A stretch of DNA of 64,000 nucleotides from Bacteroidota bacterium (lineage in GTDB: Bacteria; Bacteroidota; Bacteroidia; Chitinophagales; Chitinophagaceae): NCBI GenBank assembly GCA_018268035.1, contig JAFDXI010000102.1, positions 124,001-188,000 of the forward strand. Direction: 5' to 3'. The position numbers were made by a program, and so were the translations under genes. Positions 9,386-18,730 of the stretch are shown in pieces. The notes beneath the pieces were generated by a model that made no database searches, was not told where the DNA came from, and worked only from the letters and a program-made list of their open reading frames with translations. Each line of letters begins with the position of its first letter. Within the stretch, counting starts at the first letter, position 1.

Positions 9386-9967
9386 TTAACCTGTTGTTTT
9401 TTCCACCCTGTTATTCGTTAAGCGGTAGGTTTGTTGGGTTGACGGGCAAACGGCGATGCCTTCCTGGTTGAAAATAAGTTTCTCACCATGTTCACTCATC
9501 CAGCCGTTTTGCTTGGCGGGGTTGCCCATCATTAAAGCATAAGCCGGCACATCTTTCGTAACTACTGCACCTGCTGCAACAAACGCAAATGCGTGCACCG
9601 TTATTCCGCAAATTAAAGTAGCATTGGCACCGATAGTTGCTCCTTTTTTAATTGTTGTTGGTCTGAATTCATTTTTCCTTGAAACAGCACTGCGTGGATT
9701 GATAACATTGGTGCAAACGCAGGAAGGGCCAAGAAAAACATCATCTTCACAAACCACTCCATCATACAATGAAACATTGTTCTGCACTTTTACATTATTG
9801 CCCAGCACGACTGTGGATGCAATAAAAACATTCTGACCGATAGTGCAGTTTTTTCCAATGATGCAGCCTTTCATCAAATGAGAAAAATGCCAGATGCTGC
9901 TGCCATCGCCAATAATAGCGCCTTCGTCAATCACTGCGGTTTCGTGTTTAAAAAAATGTTGCCTCAT
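9386..9967 (-). CDS. left-handed beta-helix acyltransferase (WbpD/WlbB-like)
   Basis: 193 residues dominated by hexapeptide repeats ([LIV]-G-x4): IGDGSSIWHF, IIGKNCTIGQNV, LGNNVKVQNNVSLYDGV and ATIGANATLICG. The EDDVFLGPSCVCTNVINPR segment and KKGATIGANATLICG are characteristic of UDP-2-acetamido-3-amino-2,3-dideoxy-glucuronate N-acetyltransferases, which transfer acetyl from acetyl-CoA. It sits upstream of and on the same strand as the Gfo/Idh oxidoreductase with a 95 bp gap, which supports a joint nucleotide-sugar role. The exact substrate is inferred. Confidence 0.8.
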   Translation of the reverse strand: MRQHFFKHETAVIDEGAIIGDGSSIWHFSHLMKGCIIGKNCTIGQNVFIASTVVLGNNVKVQNNVSLYDGVVCEDDVFLGPSCVCTNVINPRSAVSRKNEFRPTTIKKGATIGANATLICGITVHAFAFVAAGAVVTKDVPAYALMMGNPAKQNGWMSEHGEKLIFNQEGIAVCPSTQQTYRLTNNRVEKTTG

Positions 9968-10205
9968 CAGTTTTTATTAGTGTATGAATGATACCGACAT
10001 GCCAAACTTATTATTTTTAAGATGATAATGGAAAAAACCAGTTAGCGTTTTAATCGGGGCAATAACATTATTTGCACTTCTACGTCTGAGAAAGCTTTAT
10101 TTCCCCTGGAAAAACTTCCTGTATGCAGTCAAAAAAATGATGTGATAAAGGCAGAGCAATGGTTGCCGGCACTTTAATTTCTGAAAGGTTTAGCAAGTGT
10201 TAGCT

Positions 10206-10213
10206 TATTTTTG
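10206..10213 (+). promoter_or_regulatory. -7-type promoter element upstream of metG
   Basis: TATTTTTG is an exact match to TAnnTTTG, 32 bases before the GTG start at 10246. The TTG expected about 20 bases upstream is not clear, so only half of the promoter is supported. Confidence 0.3.
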
Positions 10214-10245
10214 CAGCCTTTACTGAAGCAATAATTGATAAACAA

Positions 10246-12408
10246 GTGGCAGATAACGATAACAACATTGGAGATAAAAACGGCCTGAAAGAAGAGAAGG
10301 AGTTTAAACGATATTTAATTACTGCGGCTTTGCCTTATGCGAATGGCCCGATTCATATTGGTCATTTAGCAGGTGTGTATTTGCCGGCAGATATTTATGT
10401 GCGGTACCTGCGTGCCCAAAAACGTGATGTGAAATTTGTTTGTGGCAGCGATGAACATGGTGTACCCATTACTATCCGTGCGATGAAAGAAGGTATTACG
10501 CCACAGCAGGTAGTAGATAAATTTCATGCAATTATCAAAAGCAGCCTGGAGCAGATTGGTGTGTCATTTGATATTTATTCGAGGACATCCAATCCTGTTC
10601 ATCACAAGACCTCACAGAATTTCTTTTTGAATTTGTACGAGAAAGGATTGTTTGAAGAAAAGGAAAGTGAGCAGTATTATGATGAGAAAGCAAAAACTTT
10701 TTTGGCAGACAGGTATATCATTGGCACCTGCCCGGTATGTAAAAACCCAAATGCTTATGGCGACCAATGTGAGAAATGTGGTTCATCATTGAGCCCTGAA
10801 ATGTTAATCAATCCACGCAGTGCATTGAGCGATGCAACTCCTATAAAAAAGAAAACCAGGCACTGGTATTTTCCATTACAACACTATGAGGCATTTTTAA
10901 AGCAATGGATTTTAGAAGACCATAAGGAATGGAAGAATAATGTGTATGGCCAATGCAAAAGTTGGTTAGATAATGGATTGCAGTCCCGTGCCATGACCCG
11001 CGACAGTAACTGGGGCATTCAAGTGCCGTTGCCGGATGCAGAGGGAAAAGTTTTATATGTGTGGTTTGATGCACCAATTGGTTATATCAGCGCCACAAAA
11101 GAATTAATCAGCAACTGGGAAGATTACTGGAAAAAAGATGATACCCGGATGATTCATTTTATCGGTAAGGACAATATTGTTTTTCACTGTATCATTTTTC
11201 CTGCAATGCTGAAAGCGCATGGTGATTTTGTGTTGCCAGATAATGTGCCGGCCAATGAATTTTTGAATATTGAAGGAGATAAAGTTTCCACTTCGCGTAA
11301 CTGGGCTGTGTGGGTGAATGAATACCTTAAAGATTTCAAAGGTTGTGAAGATGTATTGCGTTATGTGTTGTGTAGTAATGCGCCTGAAACAAAAGACAAT
11401 GATTTTACCTGGAAAGATTTCCAGGAAAAAAATAACAGCGAGCTGGCCAGCATCTTTGGCAATTTTGTAAACCGCACGTTTGTGCTGATGCATAAATTAT
11501 GCAATGGCAAAGTTCCGGTGTTGCATGGCGATGTAATGGATGAACTGGATAAAGCTTTGATAGAAGATATTCAATCAGCAAAAACAAAAGTTGAAAATGC
11601 GATAGAAGATTTTAAATTCAGGGAAGCATTGTTTGAAGTGATTGACCTCAGCCGCAAAGGCAATAAATACATGCAGGAAAAAGAGCCGTGGAAGAAAGTA
11701 GCAGGCAATGATGATGCAGGCAACAATCAAAAACTGATTGACAACTGTTTGCATTTATGTTTACAGCTCACTGCTAATCTTGCAATACTTGTCAATCCAT
11801 TCCTGCCTTTTACTGCAAAGAAAATGTTGCATCTGATGAAAGTGGTTGATAAAATACTGGATTGGAAAAATGCTGGCTCCATCAAATTGCTGAGCGTGGG
11901 ATATAGTTTGAGGCCGCCTGAGATTTTGTTTAGAAAAATTGATGATAAAGAAATAGAAACACAGATTCAAAAATTAAAAAGTGGATTAGTGAAACCTGAA
12001 AATGCTGATACAAAAACCAATGAGCAAGCAATGCCAACAGTTAATAGCCAAGAACTAACAGCTAATGACCAACCACTAAAAGCTCAGATACAATATGATG
12101 ATTTTGCCAAATTGGACTTGCGTGTAGGGAAAATTGTGGAAGCAGAAAAAGTGGAGAAAGCAGATAAACTTTTAAAGCTTGAAATTGATTTAGGATTTGA
12201 AAAACGCACTATTGTTTCGGGTATTGCACTGCATTTTAAGCCTGAAGAAATAGTTGGTAAGCAGGTAGTGGTGGTAGCCAATCTCGCTCCACGTAAAATG
12301 CGTGGAATAGAGAGCAACGGGATGATATTAATGGCTGAAAATGCAGCAGGTAAATTAATTTTTGTAAACCCTGATGAAGATATAGATGCAGGGAGTGGAG
12401 TGAGCTGA
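10246..12408 (+). CDS. metG: methionyl-tRNA synthetase with C-terminal tRNA-binding domain
   Basis: Charges tRNA-Met with methionine using ATP. The HIGH motif is PIHIGH at residues 35-40, the KMSKS equivalent is KVSTS at 346-350, and the zinc knuckle CPVC...CEKC lies near 161-178. Residues about 610-720 are the Trbp111/EMAPII-like OB fold ([20 protein letters not shown]), typical of the long dimeric form. The frame has no ATG before the catalytic core, and GTG at 10246 is the best start. The extra N-terminal 20 residues are acidic and variable. The linker near 585-605 ([16 protein letters not shown]) looks like translated repeat DNA. Confidence 0.95.
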   Translation: MADNDNNIGDKNGLKEEKEFKRYLITAALPYANGPIHIGHLAGVYLPADIYVRYLRAQKRDVKFVCGSDEHGVPITIRAMKEGITPQQVVDKFHAIIKSSLEQIGVSFDIYSRTSNPVHHKTSQNFFLNLYEKGLFEEKESEQYYDEKAKTFLADRYIIGTCPVCKNPNAYGDQCEKCGSSLSPEMLINPRSALSDATPIKKKTRHWYFPLQHYEAFLKQWILEDHKEWKNNVYGQCKSWLDNGLQSRAMTRDSNWGIQVPLPDAEGKVLYVWFDAPIGYISATKELISNWEDYWKKDDTRMIHFIGKDNIVFHCIIFPAMLKAHGDFVLPDNVPANEFLNIEGDKVSTSRNWAVWVNEYLKDFKGCEDVLRYVLCSNAPETKDNDFTWKDFQEKNNSELASIFGNFVNRTFVLMHKLCNGKVPVLHGDVMDELDKALIEDIQSAKTKVENAIEDFKFREALFEVIDLSRKGNKYMQEKEPWKKVAGNDDAGNNQKLIDNCLHLCLQLTANLAILVNPFLPFTAKKMLHLMKVVDKILDWKNAGSIKLLSVGYSLRPPEILFRKIDDKEIETQIQKLKSGLVKPENADTKTNEQAMPTVNSQELTANDQPLKAQIQYDDFAKLDLRVGKIVEAEKVEKADKLLKLEIDLGFEKRTIVSGIALHFKPEEIVGKQVVVVANLAPRKMRGIESNGMILMAENAAGKLIFVNPDEDIDAGSGVS

Positions 12409-12416
12409 GAAAAAAT

Positions 12417-12450
12417 TAGACCTAACTGGGATATCAACCTGATAGGTCTA
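12417..12450. terminator. bidirectional terminator between metG and the T9SS gene
   Basis: TAGACCTA at 12417-12424 pairs perfectly with TAGGTCTA at 12443-12450. An A-rich run lies before it and a T/A-rich run after it, so it can end both the metG transcript and the convergent minus-strand gene, whose stop is at 12459. Confidence 0.6.
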
Positions 12451-12458
12451 TATAAAAA

Positions 12459-14057
12459 TTATTTTACTACAAGTATCAGCCTGCTTAAACCGGTTGAGTT
12501 ATTTTTTATAAAATAAAAACCTGTTGCAAATGCAGATACATCAATAGTTCCGTTACCATCTATTGTTTTATTGGCTAAAGTTTTTCCTGATTGATCTATC
12601 AAAACAAAATCTGATTTTTTAGTGGTCCTTATGTTTACAATATTCTTAGCAGGGTTGGGAAATATTGAAAAAGTATTATCGTCTTTTTTTGATTGAAATA
12701 CAGGATTTGATACAGTTGCATCATCAGTGGATCCATTGTTATAATTCAGGTCAACAATCCAGAAATCATTACTGCCCCTGCTCACATCGGTTTTATCTCC
12801 ATAAACATTTCCCCAGGTAAAGCCACCCAAAATATATTTGTTATTGGTAACCTCTTTTATGCTCCGTAAATTATCATCACCATCACTGCCAACATCTTTA
12901 TTCCAGGTAATTTTTCCGGAAGCATTTATTTTTACAACCCAGTAATCAAAACCTCCCCAGGTATTTTCATCTTTATCACTTGATATGGGTGAAATAGATT
13001 GACCACCTAATATCACTCCACCATCTAATGTATTTTCGATTGTCTGTCCAAAATCATCACTAAGGCCGCCAATAGTTTTATTAAATTGAATAGCGCCTGA
13101 TCTGCTTAATTTCACTAACCAATAATCAAACCCGCCATGGATGTTTTCTGTTTTGTCACCAGATTTATTTGAGATGGAAGCGCCAAACAAAGCATAACCA
13201 CCATCAGCAGTTTGTACGACACTGTTCACATAATCATCAGCGTTGCCACCAGCAGTTTTATCCCACTGTTTCACACCATTCTTGTTTAATTTAACTGCCC
13301 AATAATCATTTGCCCCGCGGCTATCTTCAGACTTATCACCTGATATATTCGAATTGGAAAGACCAACAGCTATATAACCATCATCATTGGTTTGAATAAC
13401 TTTATTTACAAATTCATCACCGCTGCCACCGATCGTTTTGTCCCATTGTTTATTGCCCCATGCATCTAATTTTATCAGCCAGAAATCATAACCACCTTTG
13501 CTGTCCTCTGATTTATCACCTGAAATATTTGAATTAGACATGCAGCCAACAATATAACCACCATCTTTTGTTTGCTGAATTGAATTACAGAATTCATATT
13601 GATCGCCGCCCAAAGTTTTTTGCCAGGCAATATTGCCTGACGCATCGAGTTTTATAATCCAACAATCAAATACACCTTTACTATTCTCCGTTTTTTCACC
13701 GGAAATATTTGACTGTGAATTTCCGGCAAGTATGTAACCGCCATCATTTGTTTGCTGCACATCAAGGCATTCATCTACATCAGAACTGCCTAATGTCCGC
13801 TGCCATTGAATATTGCCAGCATGGTTGAGTTTTATAACCCAGTAATCATCAATGCCACGATTATAATCCGTTTTCTCGCCTGATATATCAGAGTATGACC
13901 TTCCGGCAGCAATTAAACCACCATCAGTTGTTAAACAGATATTACCCAATTCATCATCATTATTACCACCTAAAGTTCTTTGCGGGCCGATAATAAATTG
14001 TGAGTAACCGGTAATTGTTATAATGCAGAAGAGAACTGGTAAAAATTTTTGTTTCAT
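12459..14057 (-). CDS. T9SS-secreted protein with seven ~60-residue beta-type repeats
   Basis: 532 residues: signal peptide MKQKFLPVLFCIITITGYSQ, then seven imperfect repeats of about 60 residues from about residue 28 to 450. Each has the pattern GGxxDDxxxxIxxTxDGGYIxxGxSxSNISGDKxEDSxGxxDYWxxKLxxxGxxxWxKTxG. The last 75 residues are a type A sorting domain (FSIFPNPAKNIVNI to the C-terminal LILVVK), the signal for export by the type IX secretion system. The repeats resemble the delta-60/propeller-like repeats of large surface proteins. Binding partner and role are unknown. It is monocistronic behind a terminator shared with metG. Confidence 0.85.
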   Translation of the reverse strand: MKQKFLPVLFCIITITGYSQFIIGPQRTLGGNNDDELGNICLTTDGGLIAAGRSYSDISGEKTDYNRGIDDYWVIKLNHAGNIQWQRTLGSSDVDECLDVQQTNDGGYILAGNSQSNISGEKTENSKGVFDCWIIKLDASGNIAWQKTLGGDQYEFCNSIQQTKDGGYIVGCMSNSNISGDKSEDSKGGYDFWLIKLDAWGNKQWDKTIGGSGDEFVNKVIQTNDDGYIAVGLSNSNISGDKSEDSRGANDYWAVKLNKNGVKQWDKTAGGNADDYVNSVVQTADGGYALFGASISNKSGDKTENIHGGFDYWLVKLSRSGAIQFNKTIGGLSDDFGQTIENTLDGGVILGGQSISPISSDKDENTWGGFDYWVVKINASGKITWNKDVGSDGDDNLRSIKEVTNNKYILGGFTWGNVYGDKTDVSRGSNDFWIVDLNYNNGSTDDATVSNPVFQSKKDDNTFSIFPNPAKNIVNIRTTKKSDFVLIDQSGKTLANKTIDGNGTIDVSAFATGFYFIKNNSTGLSRLILVVK

Positions 14058-14167
14058 AGATTAAAATTTTTGATGAGAAAGAAATGTTTTTAAAACATCA
14101 GCAAGCTATTATTCGATCTGCCTATCAGCAACCGGTATTTGGTAATTTATTTGTTTGGATTGGCAGC

Positions 14168-15685
14168 TTACTGTTTTGCATGTTTAATTTGATCTGGGCT
14201 GAAATACCGGTTTAATTTTTCAATCATTATTTTATCACTTATAAGGTGTTTTATTTTTTGTTGTGCATGAATAGTGCCGGATGAAATTGTGTGTAAAAAA
14301 GTAAAAAAATTATACGGTACCTGAACTAATTCAGGATGAGAAACAGCGCCTGTTTTTGCAAGGTCATCATAATAACTGTTATACTGCGATAATTGCTGAT
14401 GAAGTATATTTTCAAATGCTGTAACATCCTGCACCGATGATGAAAAAGATGAATAGCATTTATATCGGAATGGTGTATGCCTGAAATCTGGAGTGATGCA
14501 AAAATCAAGTAATGTTTGATTTGTTTGTTTGCATGTTTCAGCGATTGCCTGTTCTGCCTGTATTGGTAACATCTGTTCACCAAAAGGTGAAAAAATATCG
14601 TTCAACCTGCCTTTAACTATTAACCTGTATGGTTGTATTGAAACGAATTCAACAATGTCATTCATCACATAAGCACACAAGCCATTATTAGCTGAAATGA
14701 TGATGTTATATAGTTTTGAAGGCGCCACATCTTTTAAAGATAAACGTTCAGGGTTTTGTTGGTGAATATTTTTCAGTTCAACAAATTCATAAAAAACACC
14801 GTTATTGCAAATAAGCTCCATTCCTTTTATGTTTGGCTGGATTTGATAGGCAAAATTCCCTTCCGTTGCAGAATAATTTTCCATTAACACAACATCTTCA
14901 CCTAAATGGTTGCGCAACAAATTTTCATAAGGTTCATAATTCATACCACTTAAAAAAGCTACACTGAAATTTGGGAATGCATCTTTAAATTTTTGTTTTG
15001 TTAGTTGTTCGAACTGATGCAGGAAATGTGAAAGATAAACAGGCAAAGCAACTATCGTTCTGACATCATTGCCTTGTATATTTTGTATAATATACCTGAT
15101 CTTTTCAGATGGTTCTTTAATTGATTGAATTGAATGGCCTGGTAATGAAAAATAGTTTGTCCACGAGGGTTTGTTATACATTTTTATGGTTGAAATAGCG
15201 CCGCATAAAAAACCATTTATTTCTTCCGGCTCCTGTTGATCACCAAGTGTAAGCACTTTGTTTCCCATAAATGAAGCAGTATTTAATTGCCGCGATAAAT
15301 TGTTTATCATGTATAAAGCTGCTAATTGTGATGAGCGTAAAAATTGTTTTGTAACAGGCAATAGTTTTAGCTTGCCCGAGGTGCCGCTGCTTTTTGCAAA
15401 AAATTTTGGATAACCTTCGCAAAGAATATTTGGTTCGCGGTTTAAAATCCTTTGTATGTAAGGATTGAAATTTTCATAACTCCTTAAAGGAACCTGGTTT
15501 TTAAAATCATCATAACTATTGATTAAATGGAATGAATGCTTTTTTCCAAAAAAAGTATTTTTGGCTGCGTAGATTAATGATGAAAATGTTTTTTGCTGGC
15601 ATTCAATTGCATGAAACCTGTTTGCATTTACCAATGCAGAATATTTTTTTAAATATTGATATTGTATAAATGAAAGCAGAGACAT
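14168..15685 (-). CDS. GH3 auxin-responsive-promoter family acyl-adenylate ligase
   Basis: 505 residues. The adenylation motif is FFAKSSGTSGKLKLLPVT at about residues 91-108, and the ATP-binding segment ENYSATEGNFAYQ lies near 268. This is the GH3 family, members of the adenylate-forming superfamily. Plant members couple amino acids to jasmonate or auxin; the bacterial role is unproven. In Bacteroidetes these genes often sit near lipid genes, and here a CDP-alcohol phosphatidyltransferase gene lies 27 bp upstream on the same strand. A lipid acyl-amide product is possible but is inference. Confidence 0.8.
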   Translation of the reverse strand: MSLLSFIQYQYLKKYSALVNANRFHAIECQQKTFSSLIYAAKNTFFGKKHSFHLINSYDDFKNQVPLRSYENFNPYIQRILNREPNILCEGYPKFFAKSSGTSGKLKLLPVTKQFLRSSQLAALYMINNLSRQLNTASFMGNKVLTLGDQQEPEEINGFLCGAISTIKMYNKPSWTNYFSLPGHSIQSIKEPSEKIRYIIQNIQGNDVRTIVALPVYLSHFLHQFEQLTKQKFKDAFPNFSVAFLSGMNYEPYENLLRNHLGEDVVLMENYSATEGNFAYQIQPNIKGMELICNNGVFYEFVELKNIHQQNPERLSLKDVAPSKLYNIIISANNGLCAYVMNDIVEFVSIQPYRLIVKGRLNDIFSPFGEQMLPIQAEQAIAETCKQTNQTLLDFCITPDFRHTPFRYKCYSSFSSSVQDVTAFENILHQQLSQYNSYYDDLAKTGAVSHPELVQVPYNFFTFLHTISSGTIHAQQKIKHLISDKIMIEKLNRYFSPDQIKHAKQ

Positions 15686-15712
15686 TTTGGCAAGTTAAAC
15701 GTATAAAAAAAA

Positions 15713-16315
15713 TCAGTTGTTAAACAACATAAATTTTTTAAACGGCTTCCCTTTGCGAATTAAATACGCATGGTAAGCGCTTGGTATATCATGCTGCCAT
15801 TTGGGTAAAATAAGTGTGATCAGAATCCTGTCGAGATGAGAAATGATGCCGGCACACAAACAGAAATAAAATAAAAATCCCGCATTGCCATTCAATATTA
15901 AATCAGTGAATGCCGCGAGTAATGTGAGGCCCCAGAATTTTGAGAGATAGGCATGTGTGCAGGTTTCCCTGCCAAATTTTATAATACTTACAAAATAACA
16001 GGATGCTTCCATACCCAACAAAATCCATATTACTACAGAGTTATCGCTAATTGTCTGAGGCCAGATGAACCATGCAGTGAAACCGGCGGAAAGCCAGAAT
16101 ATCATATCTGTCTGGCTATCGAGTCTGCGCATTTTTGCTGTTGACGTATTTTGTTTGCGGGCAATAACACCGTCAAAAATATCTGATAGCAATCCAAGAA
16201 ATAATATTGCAACAATAAGTTTGACGTATTGTGTTTGAAAGAAATATCCAAGCAATAACATGCCCGGTGCACACAAAAATCTGAATGCAATTAATGCGTA
16301 AGGGAAATTTTTCAT
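15713..16315 (-). CDS. CDP-alcohol phosphatidyltransferase-family membrane protein
   Basis: 200 residues with about five hydrophobic segments. The family motif D-x2-DG-x2-AR-x8-G-x3-D-x3-D is read here as DIFDGVIARKQNTSTAKM followed by RRLDSQTD. All acidic metal ligands are kept, but the expected Gly is Met. Members swap CMP for an alcohol on a CDP-activated lipid. The alcohol is unknown. It is followed by the GH3-type ligase gene on the same strand after 27 bp, so the two probably form an operon. It differs clearly from the PssA gene at 18727. Confidence 0.75.
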   Translation of the reverse strand: MKNFPYALIAFRFLCAPGMLLLGYFFQTQYVKLIVAILFLGLLSDIFDGVIARKQNTSTAKMRRLDSQTDMIFWLSAGFTAWFIWPQTISDNSVVIWILLGMEASCYFVSIIKFGRETCTHAYLSKFWGLTLLAAFTDLILNGNAGFLFYFCLCAGIISHLDRILITLILPKWQHDIPSAYHAYLIRKGKPFKKFMLFNN

Positions 16316-16625
16316 GGCAGCAGTCTTATGTAAAAAATGATTAAATAAATTTACTGGAATTCAATTAAATAAAAATCATGGAATAGCTATTTATTAATTT
16401 TAAAAGCCCATATCCTTCGGAACATGCCTTTGTTTATCTCTTTTCTTTCCATCAATTTAAATGCATCGTTTTGGCCAGCTATATGAATAAGGCTGCAGGC
16501 AACTCAAGGTGGCAATTGGAGGACGCATGCTTAATCTGATTTCTTATATTAATCCTCATAATCTTCATTCTCAGAAATGTATTGCTAACATCATTTAATA
16601 ATATTAATCCCAAAGTCTAAGAGCT
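16316..16625. other. intergenic stretch without a recognised gene
   Basis: AT-rich DNA between the divergent CDP-alcohol transferase gene and a LytTR fragment. No open frame, tRNA or strong hairpin is seen. The missing N-terminal half of the LytTR domain is not recognisable here either, so it appears to have been lost rather than frameshifted. Confidence 0.4.
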
Positions 16626-16841
16626 ATGCTCATCCAAAAAACATTAGGTGATATTGAAGAGATATTGCTTGCCAGTTTGTTTATCCGTGTCCATCATTCA
16701 ACTATTGTGAGCCAGGATGCCATTATAAATTACAGCAGGACAGACGGTGGATATATAGTAATGAATACCGGTGAAAAACTAATTGTTTCCAAAGCAAGAA
16801 AAGAATCATTGCTTGAAAAACTTGGATTAAAAAAAGATTAA
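16626..16841 (+). pseudogene. LytTR DNA-binding domain fragment
   Basis: 71 residues that match only the second half of a LytTR domain: KTLGDIEEIL, then FIRVHHSTIV, then YIVMNTGEKLIVSKARKESLLEKL. A complete LytTR domain is about 100 residues and begins with strands that are absent here, and no receiver domain is present. A TAA at 16605-16607 closes the frame upstream. It is most likely the remnant of a response regulator gene. A short expressed protein cannot be ruled out because the remaining frame is intact. A complete LytTR regulator lies at 51056. Confidence 0.65.
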
Positions 16842-17028
16842 GTATTTTTTTCCTTCACTTAAATTCTAAAGGCTCTACATTTACAGCCAATGCTGGTGAT
16901 ATTGCTTTTGTATTATCAGCATCAAAAAGGCATACAAATAATTAAAATTATAGATGACTTATATCCCTGTAACAAACTTAGTATGTTAAAATCATTTAGA
17001 TAAAATGTAAAATCAAAAAAGAAAAAAA

Positions 17029-18330
17029 ATGAAACACTTGCCATTAAATCCCCTGCTTTTCATTGAAAACAGGAAACGGTTCATCAAAGAAATGAAGCCC
17101 AACAGTATTGCCATTTTCAACAGCAATGATGAAGTGTCGAGCAATGGGGATGCATTGTACCGTTTTCAGCAAAACACTAACCTGTACTGGCTTTGCGGCA
17201 TTGAGCAGGAAGATACAATGGTCATTCTGTTCCCGGATAACCCTGATGAAAAATACCGTGAAGTGCTGGTGTTGGTGCGGCCGGTTGAAATAAAAGAAAA
17301 ATGGGATGGCAGGAGGTTGCGTGCCAATGAAGCAACTGAAATGTGTGGCATCAAAACAATTGTATGGCTTGACAGCCTTGATGCATTATTACAGAAATGG
17401 GTGCATGCTGCAGATAATATTTATTTATGCACCAATGAGCATGACCGTAAATCAACAACATACACTGCAACACGTGATTACCGCTTTGCGCAGGAAATGC
17501 AAAAGCGTTATCCATTGCATAATTATGAACGCACTGCTAAGATTATGATGAAGCTCAGGGCTATCAAAACAAAATACGAAGTGGATGTAATAAGGCAGGC
17601 TATTGATATAACAGATAAAACATTCCGTCGCTTATTGCAGTTTATCAGGCCCGGTGTGATGGAGTATGAAATAGAAGCAGAAATACTGCATGAATTTTTG
17701 CGTAACCGTTCAAAAGGTGAAGCCTATTCAAGCATTATTGCGAGTGGCGACAGGGCAAGGACTTTGCATTATATTTTTAATAATGGAGAATGTAAAGACG
17801 GCGAGTTGATACTGATGGATTTTGGTGCCGGCTATGGCGGCTATGCAGCGGACCTCACACGCACAGTGCCTGTGAATGGAAAATTTACAAGGCGACAGAA
17901 AACAGTGTATAATGCCTGTTTGCATTTGCATAAATACGCGAAGAGTTTACTGAAGCCCGGCACTATTTTAAATGACTACCATGAAAAAATTGGTGATGAA
18001 GCCACAGTTATTTTTCAAAAGATTGGTTTGCTGAAAAAATCTGATATAAAAAACGAAGACAAGGAAAACCGTGCATACAGGAAGTATTTATATCATGGTA
18101 TTTCACATCATCTTGGTTTGGATGTGCATGATCTGGGCACTTTTACACAACCCATTAAAGAGGGTATGGTATTGACGATTGAACCGGGCATTTATATTGA
18201 AGAGGAACATTTAGGCATCCGTATTGAAAACAATGTATGGATAACAAGAAGGGGCAATGAAGATTTGATGAAAAATATACCTTATGAGGTGGAAGAGATT
18301 GAACAATTAATGAAATCAACAGTTAAATGA
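17029..18330 (+). CDS. Xaa-Pro aminopeptidase (aminopeptidase P, M24B)
   Basis: 433 residues, cytoplasmic. It removes the first residue from peptides with proline in second place. The creatinase/aminopeptidase N domain spans about 1-165. The M24 pita-bread domain follows, with the metal ligands visible in LMDFGAGYGGYAADLTRT (both Asp), GISHHLGLDVHD (His), TIEPGIYIE (Glu) and GIRIENNVWIT (Glu). The length is typical. Translation starts at the ATG at 17029, just after an A-rich stretch. A decayed four-helix-bundle gene follows 13 bp downstream. Confidence 0.92.
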   Translation: MKHLPLNPLLFIENRKRFIKEMKPNSIAIFNSNDEVSSNGDALYRFQQNTNLYWLCGIEQEDTMVILFPDNPDEKYREVLVLVRPVEIKEKWDGRRLRANEATEMCGIKTIVWLDSLDALLQKWVHAADNIYLCTNEHDRKSTTYTATRDYRFAQEMQKRYPLHNYERTAKIMMKLRAIKTKYEVDVIRQAIDITDKTFRRLLQFIRPGVMEYEIEAEILHEFLRNRSKGEAYSSIIASGDRARTLHYIFNNGECKDGELILMDFGAGYGGYAADLTRTVPVNGKFTRRQKTVYNACLHLHKYAKSLLKPGTILNDYHEKIGDEATVIFQKIGLLKKSDIKNEDKENRAYRKYLYHGISHHLGLDVHDLGTFTQPIKEGMVLTIEPGIYIEEEHLGIRIENNVWITRRGNEDLMKNIPYEVEEIEQLMKSTVK

Positions 18331-18343
18331 CAACCGTTTACTG

Positions 18344-18730
18344 ATGGGTTTCAAATTTGAAAAACAAAAAGATTGGCAGCTTGCTTTAGAACTGGATGGT
18401 GAAATTGCTGAATTGATTAAATCATTTCTAAAAGAAAGGTTGTTCATTCTTGTATCCCAGATAAAGCTTGCAGTAGATTCAGTTGTTTTAAATATTGCTT
18501 AAGGGTCAACATTACCATCTAAAGCAGAACATAAAAGATTTTTTGTAATTTCTAATCGTTTAGCTTTGGATGTTGTTGCAAAATGTATCATATTATTCAA
18601 AGAAAAAATATTAATAAGATTATTTTTGATATTAAATATCAGAAATACGAAAAAACTGATTGCAATGATTCATGCGTTAATTAAAACACTTGATGATTCT
18701 GGCAACGGTAAGCGGTCAACACACAAATGA
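18344..18730 (+). pseudogene. decayed S23-type four-helix-bundle protein gene
   Basis: One frame from ATG 18344 to TGA 18730 reads like a four-helix-bundle/S23 protein: FKFEKQKDWQLALEL, LVSQIKLAVDSVVLNIA, KRFFVISNRLALDVV and KLIAMIHALIKTL. The TAA at 18500-18502 falls exactly where the family has Glu in NIAEGS, so one GAA-to-TAA change explains it. Between about 18605 and 18655 the family-like sequence (NKIIFDIKYQKYEK) is in the next frame, entered and left at A-runs, so two compensating indels are present. The TGA overlaps the pssA start as ATGA. Intact relatives are often encoded inside 23S rRNA genes, but many stand alone. Confidence 0.8.

Noticed and set aside
12459..14057. Regular repeats that could be taken for a CRISPR or tandem DNA repeat
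   Set aside because: They are coding repeats of about 180 bp with protein-level conservation and synonymous variation, so they are protein repeats.
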